Assembly (NCBI GenBank): GCA_963748295.1
Contig: CAVVIH010000006.1
Span: 186,001-250,000 of the forward strand
Direction of reading: 5' to 3'
Length of the DNA stretch: 64,000 nt
Source of the DNA: CAVVIH01 sp963748295
Lineage (GTDB): Bacteria > Acidobacteriota > Vicinamibacteria > Vicinamibacterales > 2-12-FULL-66-21
A model generated the notes under the pieces. That model searched no databases. It was not told the DNA's origin and was given only the letters and a program-made list of their open reading frames with translations. Made by a program: the position numbers and the translations under genes. Each line of letters opens with the position of its first letter. The first letter of the stretch is position 1. Shown in pieces: positions 37,542-47,070 of this stretch.

Positions 37542-38946
37542 CGCAGGCGGTCCTGCCCGGTCATCGCAAGGGGATCCAGCACCTCGGCAATCTGCGCGTC
37601 GGTCAGGATTTTCTTCTCGCGAATCAGCTCCATGATGCCGCGGCCGGTCCTCATCGCTTCGGTCGCCAGCTCGGTCGATCGTTCGTAGCCGATGATTGGA
37701 TTCAGGGCGGTGACGGTCCCGATGCTGTACTCGACGTAGTGGCGGCAGACGTCAGGATTCGCGGTAATCCCCTCGACGCAGTGCACCCGGAGCGTCCGGA
37801 GCACATTGATGAACATGGTCTGCGACTCGAAGATGCACGCGGCAATCACCGGCTCGAACACGTTGAGCTGCAGCTGTCCGCCTTCCGCGGCCATCGAGAC
37901 GGTCAGGTCGCTGCCGATGACCCGGAAGCAGACCATGTTGACGACTTCGGGGATGACCGGGTTGACCTTGCCGGGCATGATCGAAGAACCCGGCTGCTTG
38001 GCCGGCAGGTTGATCTCGCGCAGCCCGCACCGCGGCCCCGACGCCAGCAGGCGAAGGTCGTTGCAGACCTTCGACAGCTTGATGGCGAGGCTCTTCATGC
38101 ACGACGAATAGAGCACGAACGCCTGCGTGTCCTGCGTGGCTTCGATCAGGTTCTCGGCGAGGTGGATCGGAAAGCCGGTGATCTCCGCCAGATGCCTGGT
38201 GCAAATCTCGCCATAGCCTGCCGGCGCGTTCAGGCCGGTGCCGATCGCCGTCGCGCCCATGTTCACTTCGCACAGCACCTGCTGAATCGACGTCAGCGCC
38301 TGGGCCTCGCCGGCGAGCGTCGCGGCAAACGCGTCGAATTCCTGTCCGAGCGTCATCGGCACCGCGTCCTGGAGCTGCGTGCGGCCCATCTTCAGGATGC
38401 CGCCGAACTCCTTGCCCTTCGCCCGGAATGCGGCGACGACCTCGTTCACCGCGGCGACCAGCTGCATGTTGCCGAGCGCCATCCCGACGTGCAGCGCCGA
38501 CGGATAGGCGTCGTTGGTGGACTGCGAGCCGTTCACGTGATCGTGCGGATCGCAGTATTTGTATCGCCCTTTCGATGCCCCATCAGCTCGAGCGCGCGGT
38601 TGGCGATGACCTCGTTCGCGTTCATGTTGGTCGAGGTGCCGGCGCCGCCCTGGAAGACGTCGAGCCTGAACTCGTCGTGAAGCTTGCCGGCGATGATTTC
38701 CTTGCAGGCGGCCTCGATGCCCGCCCCGATCTCTTTACTGAACCGGCCGCAGTCGACGTTCGCCCGCGCCGCGGCCATTTTCACCATCGCCAGCGCCTTT
38801 ATCAGGTTGGGATAGAGACGCAGCTCGACGCCGGAAATGTCGAAGTTCTCGAGCGCGCGAGCGGTCTGGACGCCGTAGTAGGCGTCGAGCGGGACGGCCT
38901 TGTCACCGATCAGATCGTGCTCGGTGCGAGTGGCGGTCGTTGACAT
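37538..38946 (-). CDS. aspA: Aspartate ammonia-lyase, frameshifted
   Basis: The start at ATG 38946 (MSTTATRTEHDLIGDKAVP) has GGGAGA upstream and reads GVQTARALENF, FQGGAGTSTNMNANEVIANRALELMGHRKGD, then breaks. The next frame continues with YKYCDPHDHVNGSQSTNDAYP, MGRTQLQDAVPMTLGQEF and the lyase signature GSSIMPGKVNPVIPE. Adding one T at 38562/38563 (minus strand GAT-TAC) restores a 469-residue enzyme. It splits aspartate into fumarate and ammonia. This site is a deletion, unlike the other frameshifts in the window, which are insertions. Its stop overlaps the transporter start by four bases. Confidence 0.88.
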
Positions 38947-39212
38947 GCGAGATTCTCCCTGCGGACGCGCGATGATGCACGTGCATCGGCCCGTAAAGGC
39001 AACGCACATGCCACGCCGAAAGTCAGAAATAACACCAGTTGCAGCAAGCCCGGCGAACCGGCAGCTCCGGTTTTTTCAAGCGAACTCCGGCCCGCCGGAG
39101 AATCTCCGCGTTGGGCGTCGCACTCCGGACGGCGCAACTCCATCATCGAGAGCGATTTCGCCAACCCTGCGCAGTCCGGCGAGGCGGGCACGGCTTCTGC
39201 TCCTCGCCCGGC

Positions 39213-40929
39213 GTGATCGAATGGGCTGCAGGTGTCCTGCACGACTCCCCGGCGTTCTGCCTGTTTCTCAGCATCCTCCTCGGCACGATCATCGGACGCT
39301 TCCATTTCAAGGGTGTCGGGTTCGGCGCCGTCGTCGGAACCCTGATTGCCGGGATCATCGTCGGCATCGTTGCCAGGCCGGAACTACCCGACCTGCTGCG
39401 CTGGGCGTTCTTCTACCTGTTCCTGTTTTCCGTCGGCTACTCGGTGGGACCGCAGTTCTTTGGCAGCCTGCAGAAGGAGGCGCTGCCCCAGATCGCGCTG
39501 GCGGTGATCGTCGCGCTGAGCGGGCTCGCGGCCGTCATCGGCGTGACGGCGTCGTTCGGTTTCGACGAGGGCATCGCCGTCGGCCTGCTGTCGGGAGGCA
39601 TGACGCAGTCCGCCGCACTCGGCACCGGACTGAGCGCGATCGCCGAGCTGCCGATTCCTGACGCCGAGAAAGCCACGCTCATGGCCAATGCGCCGCTGGC
39701 CGACGCGATCACCTACGGCTTCGGCGATCTCGGGTTGATCCTGTTCCTCACGTGGCTTGGTCCGCTGATGATGCGCGCGGATCTGAAGCGCGAAGCGAAA
39801 GAGCTGGAGGCGAAACTCTCCAAGGGCAGCCCCGGCGGCGAGGTCGCAACAGCGGGCGCATTACGGGCTTCGGGCCTACCGGGTCGAGAATGCAAAGGTT
39901 GCGGGATCGACGATTGCCGCGCTGGAAGCACGGTATGCCGAGGCCAGGCTCTCCGTGCAGCGCGTCGAGCGCCGGGGCGAACTCATGAAAGTGACCCCGG
40001 CCCTGGCGCTGAACCAGAACGATCGGCTCGTCGTATCCGCGCGCCGCATGGCGTTTCCAGACGCGGAGCGCGAGATCGGCCCGGAAATCCACGATCCCAC
40101 ACTGCTTTCGGTACCGCTGAAGACGGCGGCCGTGGTCGTGACGAACCGTGAGGTCAACGGCAAGACCCTGGGCCAGCTCGCACAGGACCTCGAGGCACGG
40201 GGCGTGTACCTCGAATCGCTGCAGCGCGGCACCGAATTGATGCCGCGCGAAGCATGGACCGTGGTGAAGCGGGGGGACATCCTGCGCGTCGTCGGCGCGC
40301 CCGGCGACGTCGAGCGCGCGGGTGGCTACGTCGGGTTCGTGGAGCGCGATCTGGCGAAAACCGATCTGACGTTTCTCGCCGGCGGCATCTGCGCCGGCAT
40401 GCTGCTCGGCCATCTCGAAATCAGCGTCGGCGGCATCGCCCTCGGCCTTGGAACCGCGGGCTCGATCCTCGTCGTCGGCCTGGTGGCCGGCTGGGGACGC
40501 AGCCGCTATCCCGTCTTCGGGGCGATCCCGGAGCCCGCGCTGCGGCTGCTGATGGACATCGGATTGATCGTGTTCATCGCGATCGTCGGGCTGCACGCGG
40601 GCCCGCACGCCGTCGAGGCGTACCGCGTCAGCGGCGCCGGCTACTTCGCGAGCATCTTCGTTGCGGGCATGATCGTCACAGTCGTGCCGCTCGCCTGCGG
40701 CGCCATCGCCGCGCGGTATGTGTTCAGGATGAGCCCGCTGATGGCGCTCGGCGGCCTGGCCGGCGCGCAGACCTGCACGCCCGGTTTGAACGCGCTCCGC
40801 GAGGCCAGCGACAGCAACGTCGGCACGCTCGCCTATACCGTCCCGTACGCGATCGGCAACATCCTGCTGACCGTGTGGGGACCCGTCGTCGTCGCGATCG
40901 TGCACGCGATGCGCGGAGCGGCATCATGA
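39213..40929 (+). CDS. Aspartate:alanine exchanger family transporter (AspT/YidE-like), frameshifted
   Basis: Membrane part 1 (VLHDSPAFCLFLSILLGTIIGRFHFKG to TYGFGDLGLILFLTWLGPLMM) is followed by the break. The second frame carries the cytosolic TrkA-C-like domains (HYGLRAYRVENAKVAGSTIAALEARYAEARLSVQRV, then DDPTLLSVPL-like EIHDPTLLSVPLKTAAVVVTNREVNGKTLGQLAQ), and membrane part 2 ending AQTCTPGLNALREASDS..TVPYAIGNILLTVWGPVVV. Removing one base at about 39852-39858 joins them into a 571-residue protein of normal plan. Such carriers exchange aspartate for alanine or transport related acids. Start GTG 39213 is inferred. It overlaps the malic enzyme start by four bases. Confidence 0.85.
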
Positions 40930-42525
40930 AACGCGGCTTCGACGTTCTGCGAGACAAGACACGCAACCGATCGATCGTTTTCGGCCGGCGGGAAAGGGAT
41001 CGCCTGGGCCTGCGCGGGCTGCTGCCCTACCGCGTGTCGACCGCAGCGGCAGATGGTGGACCGTGTCATGACGGAGCTGGCACGGCTGCCGCGTGACATC
41101 GATCGCTACATGATGCTTTCGTCGCTGCAGGAGCGCAACGAGCGGTTGTTCTACCAGGTGGTGATCGACCACGTCGACCGGATCATGCCGCTCATTTACA
41201 CGCCCACGGTCGGCGAGGCGTGCAAGGAGTTCTCACACATCGCCCGCGAGCCCAAGGGCTTCTTCATCACGCCCGAGGATCGCGGAGAGATCCGACGGAT
41301 GCTCGCCAACTGGCCGCGCAAGGACATCCGCGTCGTTGTCGTCACCGACGGCCAGCGCATCCTCGGACTCGGGGATCTGGGCGCCAACGGCATGGGCATT
41401 CCGATCGGCAAGCTCGCCCTCTACACCGCGTGCGCCGGCATCGATCCGGAGTCGTGCCTTCCGGTGACGCTCGATGTGGGCACGAACAACGAGGCACTGC
41501 GGACCGACGCGCTGTACCTCGGGTATCCCCGCAAGCGGCTCGAAGGGAAAGCCTATTTCGATCTGGTCGAGGAATTCGTGACCGCCGTGCAATCGCGCTA
41601 CCCCGATGCGCTGATCCAGTTCGAGGATTTCCTGACGCCGAACGCGTACGCGCTGCTGAACAAATACCGGGATCGCGTGCTCTGCTTCAACGACGACATC
41701 CAGGGCACCGCCGCGGTCGCGCTCGCGGGGGTCTATTCGTCCACACGAATCACGGGCGTGCAGTTCAGAGACCTCAAGATCATGTTCCTGGGCGCCGGCT
41801 CCGCGGCGACCGGAATCGCCGATCTGATGACCAGCGCTTTCGTGGACGAGGGACTCAGCGAGGACGAGGCCCGCCGGCATCTCTGGTTCGTCGACGTGAA
41901 GGGGCTCGTCGTCAAGGCGCGGACGGATCTGATGGACTACAACCTTCCGTACGCGCACGACTTCGCCCCTCTGGGGTTCGTGGACGCAATCGATGCCGTC
42001 CGGCCGCACGTCCTGATCGGGGCCACCGGCGCGCCCGGGACGTTCACGCAGAAGGTCGTCGAGCGGATGAGCGCCATCAACGATCGCCCGGCGATCTTCG
42101 CGCTGTCGAACCCCACGTCGAAAGCGGAATGCACCGCGGAACAGGCGTACGCGTGGAGCAACGGGCGAGCACTTTTCGCGAGCGGAAGCCCCTTTGCGGC
42201 GGTCGTCCACGGCGGCCGGACCTTCCGGCCGGCGCAGGGGAACAACGCCTACGTGTTTCCGGGCATTGGCCTCGGGGCGATCGCGTGCCGCGCGCGCACG
42301 CTGCCCGACGAGCTGTTCCTCGCGGCCGCACACACGCTCGCCGGCCTGGTGCAACAGTCGGATCTCGATCAGGGGTCGCTGTATCCGCCGCTGCGCGACA
42401 TCAGGAAGATCTCACGCGCGATCGCGGTGAGCGTCGCGACGAAGGCCTATGACATGAAGCTGGCGCGCGCGAGGCGGCCGCGAAGCATCAGCCGGAGCGT
42501 CGAGGCGCTGATGTATGAGCCGTGA
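40926..42525 (+). CDS. NAD-type malic enzyme, frameshifted near the N-terminus
   Basis: The N-terminus MKRGFDVLRDKTRNRSIVF..RERDRLGLRGLLPYRVSTAA lies in one frame; the rest, from QMVDRVMTELARLPRDIDRYMML, in the next. Then IMPLIYTPTVGEACKEFSHIAREPKGFFI, DGQRILGLGDLGANGMGIPIGKLALY, CFNDDIQGTAAVALAG, IMFLGAGSAATGIADLM, FALSNPTSKAECTAEQAY and GNNAYVFPGIGLGAI are all malic enzyme signatures. Removing one base at about 41046-41049 gives 532 residues. It converts malate to pyruvate with NAD reduction and completes the aspartate-to-pyruvate route of this cluster. Confidence 0.9.
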
Positions 42526-42536
42526 GACCGCCCCTG

Positions 42537-42556
42537 AACTCGGTCTGGACCGAGTT
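42537..42556. repeat. Dispersed palindrome, copy 2
   Basis: Arms AACTCGGTC and GACCGAGTT around TG, 11 bases after the malic enzyme stop. Followed by GCAGAAATCGCGTACCACG, which resembles the flank of copy 3. It could fold as a 3' hairpin, but no T run follows. Confidence 0.9.
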
Positions 42557-42736
42557 GCAGAAATCGCGTACCACGCTCACGACGTGTAGTGAAAACACTG
42601 CGCGCGCGCACCAGCCGAGCGCTCAACCAGCGATCGAGCCCCAGCAGCCTCGATCGTCCGTCTACCGCTCGGAGCGTGGAGGCAAGTTCGATGTGTCATA
42701 ACACCTTTTCGGCGTCCACGCGCCGCGCGTGAACCC

Positions 42737-42758
42737 CAACTCGGTCTGGACCGAGTTG
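42737..42758. repeat. Dispersed palindrome, copy 3
   Basis: Arms CAACTCGGTC and GACCGAGTTG around TG, about 29 bases beyond the 3' end of the YVTN-propeller gene. With copy 2 it brackets the 261-base convergent gap 42526-42786, in which I see no gene. Confidence 0.9.
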
Positions 42759-42786
42759 CAGAGAGTGCGTACGACGATCGCGAAGC

Positions 42787-43918
42787 TCAAGACCTCCCCT
42801 TCAACGCCTCAAACACCGCCGCCGGGATCCGCGCAACCGTGATGTGCTTGGGGCCGTTGCCGATCTCGAGGCGCGCAACTTCGGCGCGATCCGGGATCGA
42901 GATGATCGACAGATCGTCGCTCCGCGTGTTGGCAATGAAGCAGGTGCGCCCGCCCTCGCCGATCTCCGCCCAGCCCGGCGCATCACCAACTGGGATCGTG
43001 GTGATCAGCGTCAGGTCAGGAACACGCACGAGCGCGGCGTAGTCGGATGCGCGGCCGGCCAGGCACAGCGTTCTCCCATCGCCCGTAATCGCAAGGCCAT
43101 GATGCGGGGCTTCGAAGTCCCAGTCCTTGGCGGTGATGCCCGGCTTCACCGGCAGGTCGAGCCGCCGCGATTACCTTGCGCGCTGCGACGTCGTAGGCCA
43201 CCACCGCGTGCTCGTTCGAGAGCTGCGCGTAGATGAACTTCTCGTCGGGCGAGAAGTGCCATGGGCGGAACGCGTTGTCGAGACGGATGCGGTCGGTGAT
43301 CGTCAAGCCCTCGACGTCGGCGACGGTCAGCTGGAACGGATGCCCGGGCGTCTCGGTCAACGGCGGAGCGCCGGCCGGGCGTGGCAGCGAAGCAAGCGGA
43401 CCGAGGCTGGTGTTGTAGACGCGCCGGCCGTCCTTCGAGAGCTTGTTGTCGTGAGGATAGACGCCGGTCACCAGATGACCGGTGATGGCGCCGCTGGCGG
43501 TCGCGACCCGATAGACGCGATTGTCCATCAGCGCCGAGACGAACAGGCTGCGCCCGTCCGGCGTGATCGTCATGTGGTCCGCGCGGCCGGTGTTCAGCGG
43601 ACGCTGCCAGATCAGCTTGCCGCTGACCATGTCGAATGCCGCAACGTCACCCAAATAGCCGCGCGACACGTACAGCGTCCGGCCGTCGGGTGAGACGTCC
43701 GTGTCCTGTGCGTAGTTCGGAGCGCCAGGACCCTCGCTCTTGCGATGCTCGGGGTTGACGTCAAGGGTGCGAAGAACGGAGCGCGTGGACACGTCCACGA
43801 GCACGACTGTGCCAGCCTCGGCATTGGCGACGAGCGCAATCTCGACGGACGGTGAGCGAGGCTGCGCTGCGAACAGAACGATGTGCCAGAGGATTGCGAA
43901 AGCCGTCAAGACACGCAC
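42787..43918 (-). CDS. Exported YVTN-type beta-propeller protein, frameshifted
   Basis: Signal peptide (to FAAQP), then propeller blades with the YVTN pattern: NAEAGTVVLVDVSTRSVLRTLDV, DVSPDGRTLYVSRGYLGDVAAFD, HMTITPDGRSLFVSALMDNRVYRV, HNKLSKDGRRVYNTSLG-like and DEKFIYAQLSNEHAVVAYDVAARKVIAA. The frame then breaks and the next one continues with LDLPVKPGITAKDWDF and NTRSDDLSIISIPDRAEVARLEIGNGPKHI to the stop. Removing one G in GCGGCGG at about 43162-43168 gives 376 residues. Such propellers bind partners outside the cytoplasm, and no enzyme activity is implied. It follows the TlpA-like gene by 15 bases. Confidence 0.82.
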
Positions 43919-43933
43919 GATTGTTCTCAGTCC

Positions 43934-44968
43934 CTACTCCGGAATCGCCTTGAGGTACTTCTTCACGACGCTGTCCAGCCACCCGTCGACCGACGGGCTC
44001 CAGCCTTCTCGCGTTTCTCGGACGATTCCCTCGTGATCGAGCAGCACGTAGGTTGGAATCGGCCGCACGCGAAACAGTTGAGCGATGCGGCGATTCCGAT
44101 CGAGGTATTGAGGCCATTCCATCTCGTTGTCCTTGACGTAGCCGCGCCACGCCGTCTGCTCGGAGTCGAGACTGACGCCGACGATGAGGAACGGGCGATC
44201 TTTGTATTTGCTGTGGAGCCCCTTGAGCCCCGGCGTCGCCTGGCGGCATGGACCGCACCACGTCGCCCAGAAGTCGAGCAGCACGACCTTGCCCTTCAGA
44301 TCCTCGAGCGTCAGCCGCCGCTCGTCGAGGGTGGTCAGCATGAACGCGGGCGCGTAGTTCTCACGGGCGCGGCGCGGGTTGTCGATGAAGCGCCGGGCAT
44401 CGGCGACCTCAGGCGCGTTCGGCGCCCCTTCGAGGAAGGCATTCAGCTCGGCGACCCCATCATCATCCCGCCCCTGGCGCAGGAGCGCGACGCCCAGGTT
44501 GAACTGTGAAATCAGATGCCGGCTGTCCGCCGCGAGCGCGGCGCGGAATGCCGCTTCGGCTTCCCGCATGTGCTTGTCGTCCGGCTTCTGTGACAAGCCA
44601 AAAAGCGACAGGCCGCGCTGATTCTGGATGCGCGCCAGCAGCTCCTGGTCTTCGCCGGAGTGCTTCACGGCCTCCTTGCAGCTGTCCGCGGCCTTGTCGA
44701 AGGCGCCCATCGAGTGATGCGCGCGGGCCGCGCCGAGATGGGCCTGCGGCGACGTCTTGTTCCGCAACGAGCTGGCGCGCTTGAACGACTTCAGTGCCTC
44801 GTCGAACTGCTGGCGCGACATCGCCGCTTCGGCCTTCTGCATCTCCGCAACGTACTCGGCATCCTTGTCCTGGGCCTGGAGCCTGGCTGAGTGCAGGAAG
44901 GGAAAAGCGCCAAGACTTATTGTCAGGGCGAGCACGTAGTGAAGAGAGCGTTCGATGCTGGCACGCAT
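43934..44968 (-). CDS. TlpA-like thiol-disulfide protein with TPR repeats
   Basis: A 344-residue exported protein: signal peptide (residues 1-32), four TPR-like helical pairs (about 35-190; AAMSRQQFDEALKSFKRASSL, AHHSMGAFDKAADSCKEAV, AFRAALAADSRHLISQFNLGVALLRQG), and a C-terminal TlpA/ResA domain (VVLLDFWATWCGPCRQATPGLKGL) with the redox WCGPC and cis-Pro loop (RVRPIPTYVLLD). It probably reduces or shuffles disulfides in the envelope, with the TPRs binding a client. Shared transcript with the downstream propeller gene is likely. Confidence 0.9.
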   Translation of the reverse strand: MRASIERSLHYVLALTISLGAFPFLHSARLQAQDKDAEYVAEMQKAEAAMSRQQFDEALKSFKRASSLRNKTSPQAHLGAARAHHSMGAFDKAADSCKEAVKHSGEDQELLARIQNQRGLSLFGLSQKPDDKHMREAEAAFRAALAADSRHLISQFNLGVALLRQGRDDDGVAELNAFLEGAPNAPEVADARRFIDNPRRARENYAPAFMLTTLDERRLTLEDLKGKVVLLDFWATWCGPCRQATPGLKGLHSKYKDRPFLIVGVSLDSEQTAWRGYVKDNEMEWPQYLDRNRRIAQLFRVRPIPTYVLLDHEGIVRETREGWSPSVDGWLDSVVKKYLKAIPE

Positions 44969-45031
44969 GAGTGCCTCCGTATGGTCGAGCTCGGGGCGTC
45001 AGAATAGCACGGCGCCGATTTTCGACATCCC

Positions 45032-45442
45032 TCATCCAGGCCCGGCGGTCCCATCCGGACTCGCCAGCACGACAACATATCCGTCAGGATCGCGGAGCCA
45101 GCATTCCCAGTGATTCGGACCGCCGCCGCCGGAAGGCGGATTGCGATGCCGCGGCATCATGACGTCCGCGTGCAGCTCCTCGACTCGTTTCATTGCCGCG
45201 TCGAAATCGTCGATCTCGAACCAGAGCAGCAGGCCGTTGCCGTACGGTTTGCCCTGCCGATTGCCGATTGGAGGATGGTGATGCTCGACGTCGAAGCTAT
45301 GCAGCTGGAGGACCAGCCGGCCATCGACGACCAGCCGTTCGTAATGCGGTCCGCCGTGCGCGCTCTGGCAACCGAGCAGCTTCTGGTACCACCGGCTGCT
45401 CGCCTCGACGTCGGTTACCGCGATCAGGGGCTGTGGACGCAT
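45032..45442 (-). CDS. VOC family protein (glyoxalase-like)
   Basis: A 136-residue protein of the vicinal oxygen chelate superfamily. It has the two-motif pattern PLIAVTDVEASSRWYQKLLGC and LLLWFEIDDFDAAMKRVEELHADV, then WECWLRDPDGYVVVLASPDG with the terminal metal-binding 'DPDG' turn. Single-domain members act as dimers on varied substrates, including antibiotics and dioxygenase substrates, and nothing nearby narrows the choice. It stands 18 bases after the exported protein gene and 63 bases before the TlpA-like gene. Confidence 0.87.
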   Translation of the reverse strand: MRPQPLIAVTDVEASSRWYQKLLGCQSAHGGPHYERLVVDGRLVLQLHSFDVEHHHPPIGNRQGKPYGNGLLLWFEIDDFDAAMKRVEELHADVMMPRHRNPPSGGGGPNHWECWLRDPDGYVVVLASPDGTAGPG

Positions 45443-45460
45443 GACGACCTCATGTCAGAT

Positions 45461-45889
45461 TTACCACCGGGCGCGATACACCAGCTTCGGGCGCGCGAAC
45501 AACCGGCTCACGCCGCGCGTGATGCTCGTCGTTCCAGCCAGCGCCAGCGACATCGCCATGCACGGCGCGTTGCCGCACCGCGAACCGGCATCGGCCGTGC
45601 GGATTGGACCACGCTCGCGCATCCGCAACAGCTTGATCTCCTTCACGGCATCCGCGTCGAGCCTGATCTGCCGTTCGTTTTCGACGACCGCTATCGACGA
45701 ACCAGTCAGCTCCGCCACCGGGCCCTTGATGCGGGTGCGCGTCCACCCGGTAACTTCGACGACGTCGCCCGGTCGCAGTAGTTTGGACAGCTGATCGAAC
45801 GATTCGGCCTGCCCGGCCATCGTCCGCGCCGGCATCCACAACAGAAGCAGCACCCCGAATGTAGCGGCCGTCCGAAGGTTTCCGTTCAT
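45461..45889 (-). CDS. Exported conserved protein, unknown family
   Basis: A 142-residue protein with a signal peptide (to TMAGQ). The mature part begins SFDQLSKLLRPGDVVEVTGWTRTRIKGPVAELTGSSIAVVENERQIRLDADAVKEIKLLRMRERGP, a small SH3-like beta fold that recurs in Acidobacteriota exported proteins, followed by a Cys pair (SRCGNAPC) and a weakly hydrophobic Gly/Ala segment that may contact the membrane. Function unknown. Confidence 0.68.
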   Translation of the reverse strand: MNGNLRTAATFGVLLLLWMPARTMAGQAESFDQLSKLLRPGDVVEVTGWTRTRIKGPVAELTGSSIAVVENERQIRLDADAVKEIKLLRMRERGPIRTADAGSRCGNAPCMAMSLALAGTTSITRGVSRLFARPKLVYRARW

Positions 45890-45969
45890 ATTCGCCTCCT
45901 GTCATACAAGGCGAAAACGGATGGCCTGCCGGCGCACAGCCGGGAATCCGGGCCGGAAAACCGAGCGAT

Positions 45970-46197
45970 CTAGCGCGGCGTGCCGGCCGGCGGCTGACCG
46001 AGCTTCACCGAAAGCTCGTCGATCTTCTTCTCCAGCCGATCGACCTTTCGGCCCAAGTCATCGAGCTGAGAGCGCAGCTTCCTCGAATCGTTGCCGCCGG
46101 AGAACAGCATGACGATGATGGCGATGATAATCAGCGTTCCGCATCCCAGCTGGACTCTGTTATTGGCGGGCGTGTCGGTCATGTCGTCGTCTCGCAT
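45970..46197 (-). CDS. Small membrane-anchored coiled-coil protein
   Basis: A 75-residue protein: a polar N-terminus, one hydrophobic helix (LGCGTLIIIAIIVMLFSGG) and a charged coiled coil with regular heptads (RKLRSQLDDLGRKVDRLEKK, then IDELSVKLG). It looks like a single-span protein with a coiled-coil tail in the cytoplasm or periplasm. Its ATG follows the previous stop with no gap (TGA-ATG); a second ATG five codons in is possible. Probably co-translated with the upstream NHL-like gene. Confidence 0.68.
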   Translation of the reverse strand: MRDDDMTDTPANNRVQLGCGTLIIIAIIVMLFSGGNDSRKLRSQLDDLGRKVDRLEKKIDELSVKLGQPPAGTPR

Positions 46198-47067
46198 TCA
46201 ACGGGTTGCCTGCGGCAGGAAAATGCGTTGCCGTCCATCGCGATCGAGCCTTCTTACTCGCTGCGCATTTGCGGTGTTGTTATCGAGGATCCACAGATTG
46301 CCATCCGCGTCGACCAGTCCGCCGCTCGGCGACCATGGCGGGCTCGACCTCGCTACGACCCGTACCGCGCCCGGATTGTCGACGCGCAGCACGAAGCGCT
46401 CGCGCGCGGCGGCCACGTAGACGCGGCCGTCACGATCGGTCCAGAGGCCCATGTGGTAATTCAGCTTCCCTACCTGCGGACCGGGCCGGCTCGAGGCGGT
46501 CAATTGCCTGACAAGGGTCGTGACGACGCCATCCGGCGACACACTCCGGAGATCGCCAGCATCCATCAGATAAAGCGTGCCATCCGCCTTCGCTGTCATA
46601 CGCTCGACGGAGCGAAAGTCGCCCGTGGCGTGCGTGCTGATCGTTCCAGCCGGCGTGCGTTTCTTGATGACGGTGCGCTTATCGCGGTCCGCCCAGTACA
46701 TGTTGCCTTCGCGATCGCGAACGAAGCTGTAGTCGGTGAGGAAGCCCGCACGCTGCGGCACGACATCGGCGACGCTGCCATCCGGCCGATAGCGCCACAC
46801 CCGGTGACCCCACTTGCCGGTCGCGTCACCTTCGTACCAAAGATGCTCCCCGAAGAGATTGTCGCTCGCGTCGATGCACAGTTCGTGCGTGTGCACGCGG
46901 CCGACGGCGAGCGACACTTTCCCGTCCGGTGCGATCTTCCAGACCTGAATCGTGTCCGTGAAGAACACGTTGCCGCGGCTGTCCTGAACGATGCCCCAGC
47001 CGGGATGCGCGAGTGCTGTCGTGGTGGCACTCAGCGTCACGATGAGGGTGGCGAAGAACCTGCTCAT
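46198..47067 (-). CDS. Exported NHL/SMP-30-like propeller protein
   Basis: A 289-residue protein with a signal peptide (to ALA), then repeated NHL/SMP-30 blades: GWGIVQDSRGNVFFTDTIQVWKIAPDGKV, SFVRDREGNMYWADRDKRTVI, LWTDRDGRVYVAAARERFVLRV, and SGGLVDADGNLWILDNN. The repeated 'xDxxGNxYxxD' turns are diagnostic. It resembles lactonase-type propellers, but I cannot identify a full metal site. It sits three bases from the beta-lactamase-fold gene on the same strand. Confidence 0.82.
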   Translation of the reverse strand: MSRFFATLIVTLSATTTALAHPGWGIVQDSRGNVFFTDTIQVWKIAPDGKVSLAVGRVHTHELCIDASDNLFGEHLWYEGDATGKWGHRVWRYRPDGSVADVVPQRAGFLTDYSFVRDREGNMYWADRDKRTVIKKRTPAGTISTHATGDFRSVERMTAKADGTLYLMDAGDLRSVSPDGVVTTLVRQLTASSRPGPQVGKLNYHMGLWTDRDGRVYVAAARERFVLRVDNPGAVRVVARSSPPWSPSGGLVDADGNLWILDNNTANAQRVRRLDRDGRQRIFLPQATR

Positions 47068-47070
47068 CCT

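Noticed and set aside
36396..37688. A 430-codon plus-strand frame
   Set aside because: Antisense to the dicarboxylate transporter; Glu/Arg-rich low complexity is typical of reversed membrane protein codons.
42526..42786. Rho-independent terminators at the two palindromes
   Set aside because: The stems are good but no T run follows on either strand, and a third copy lies in a divergent gap, so a dispersed repeat fits better.
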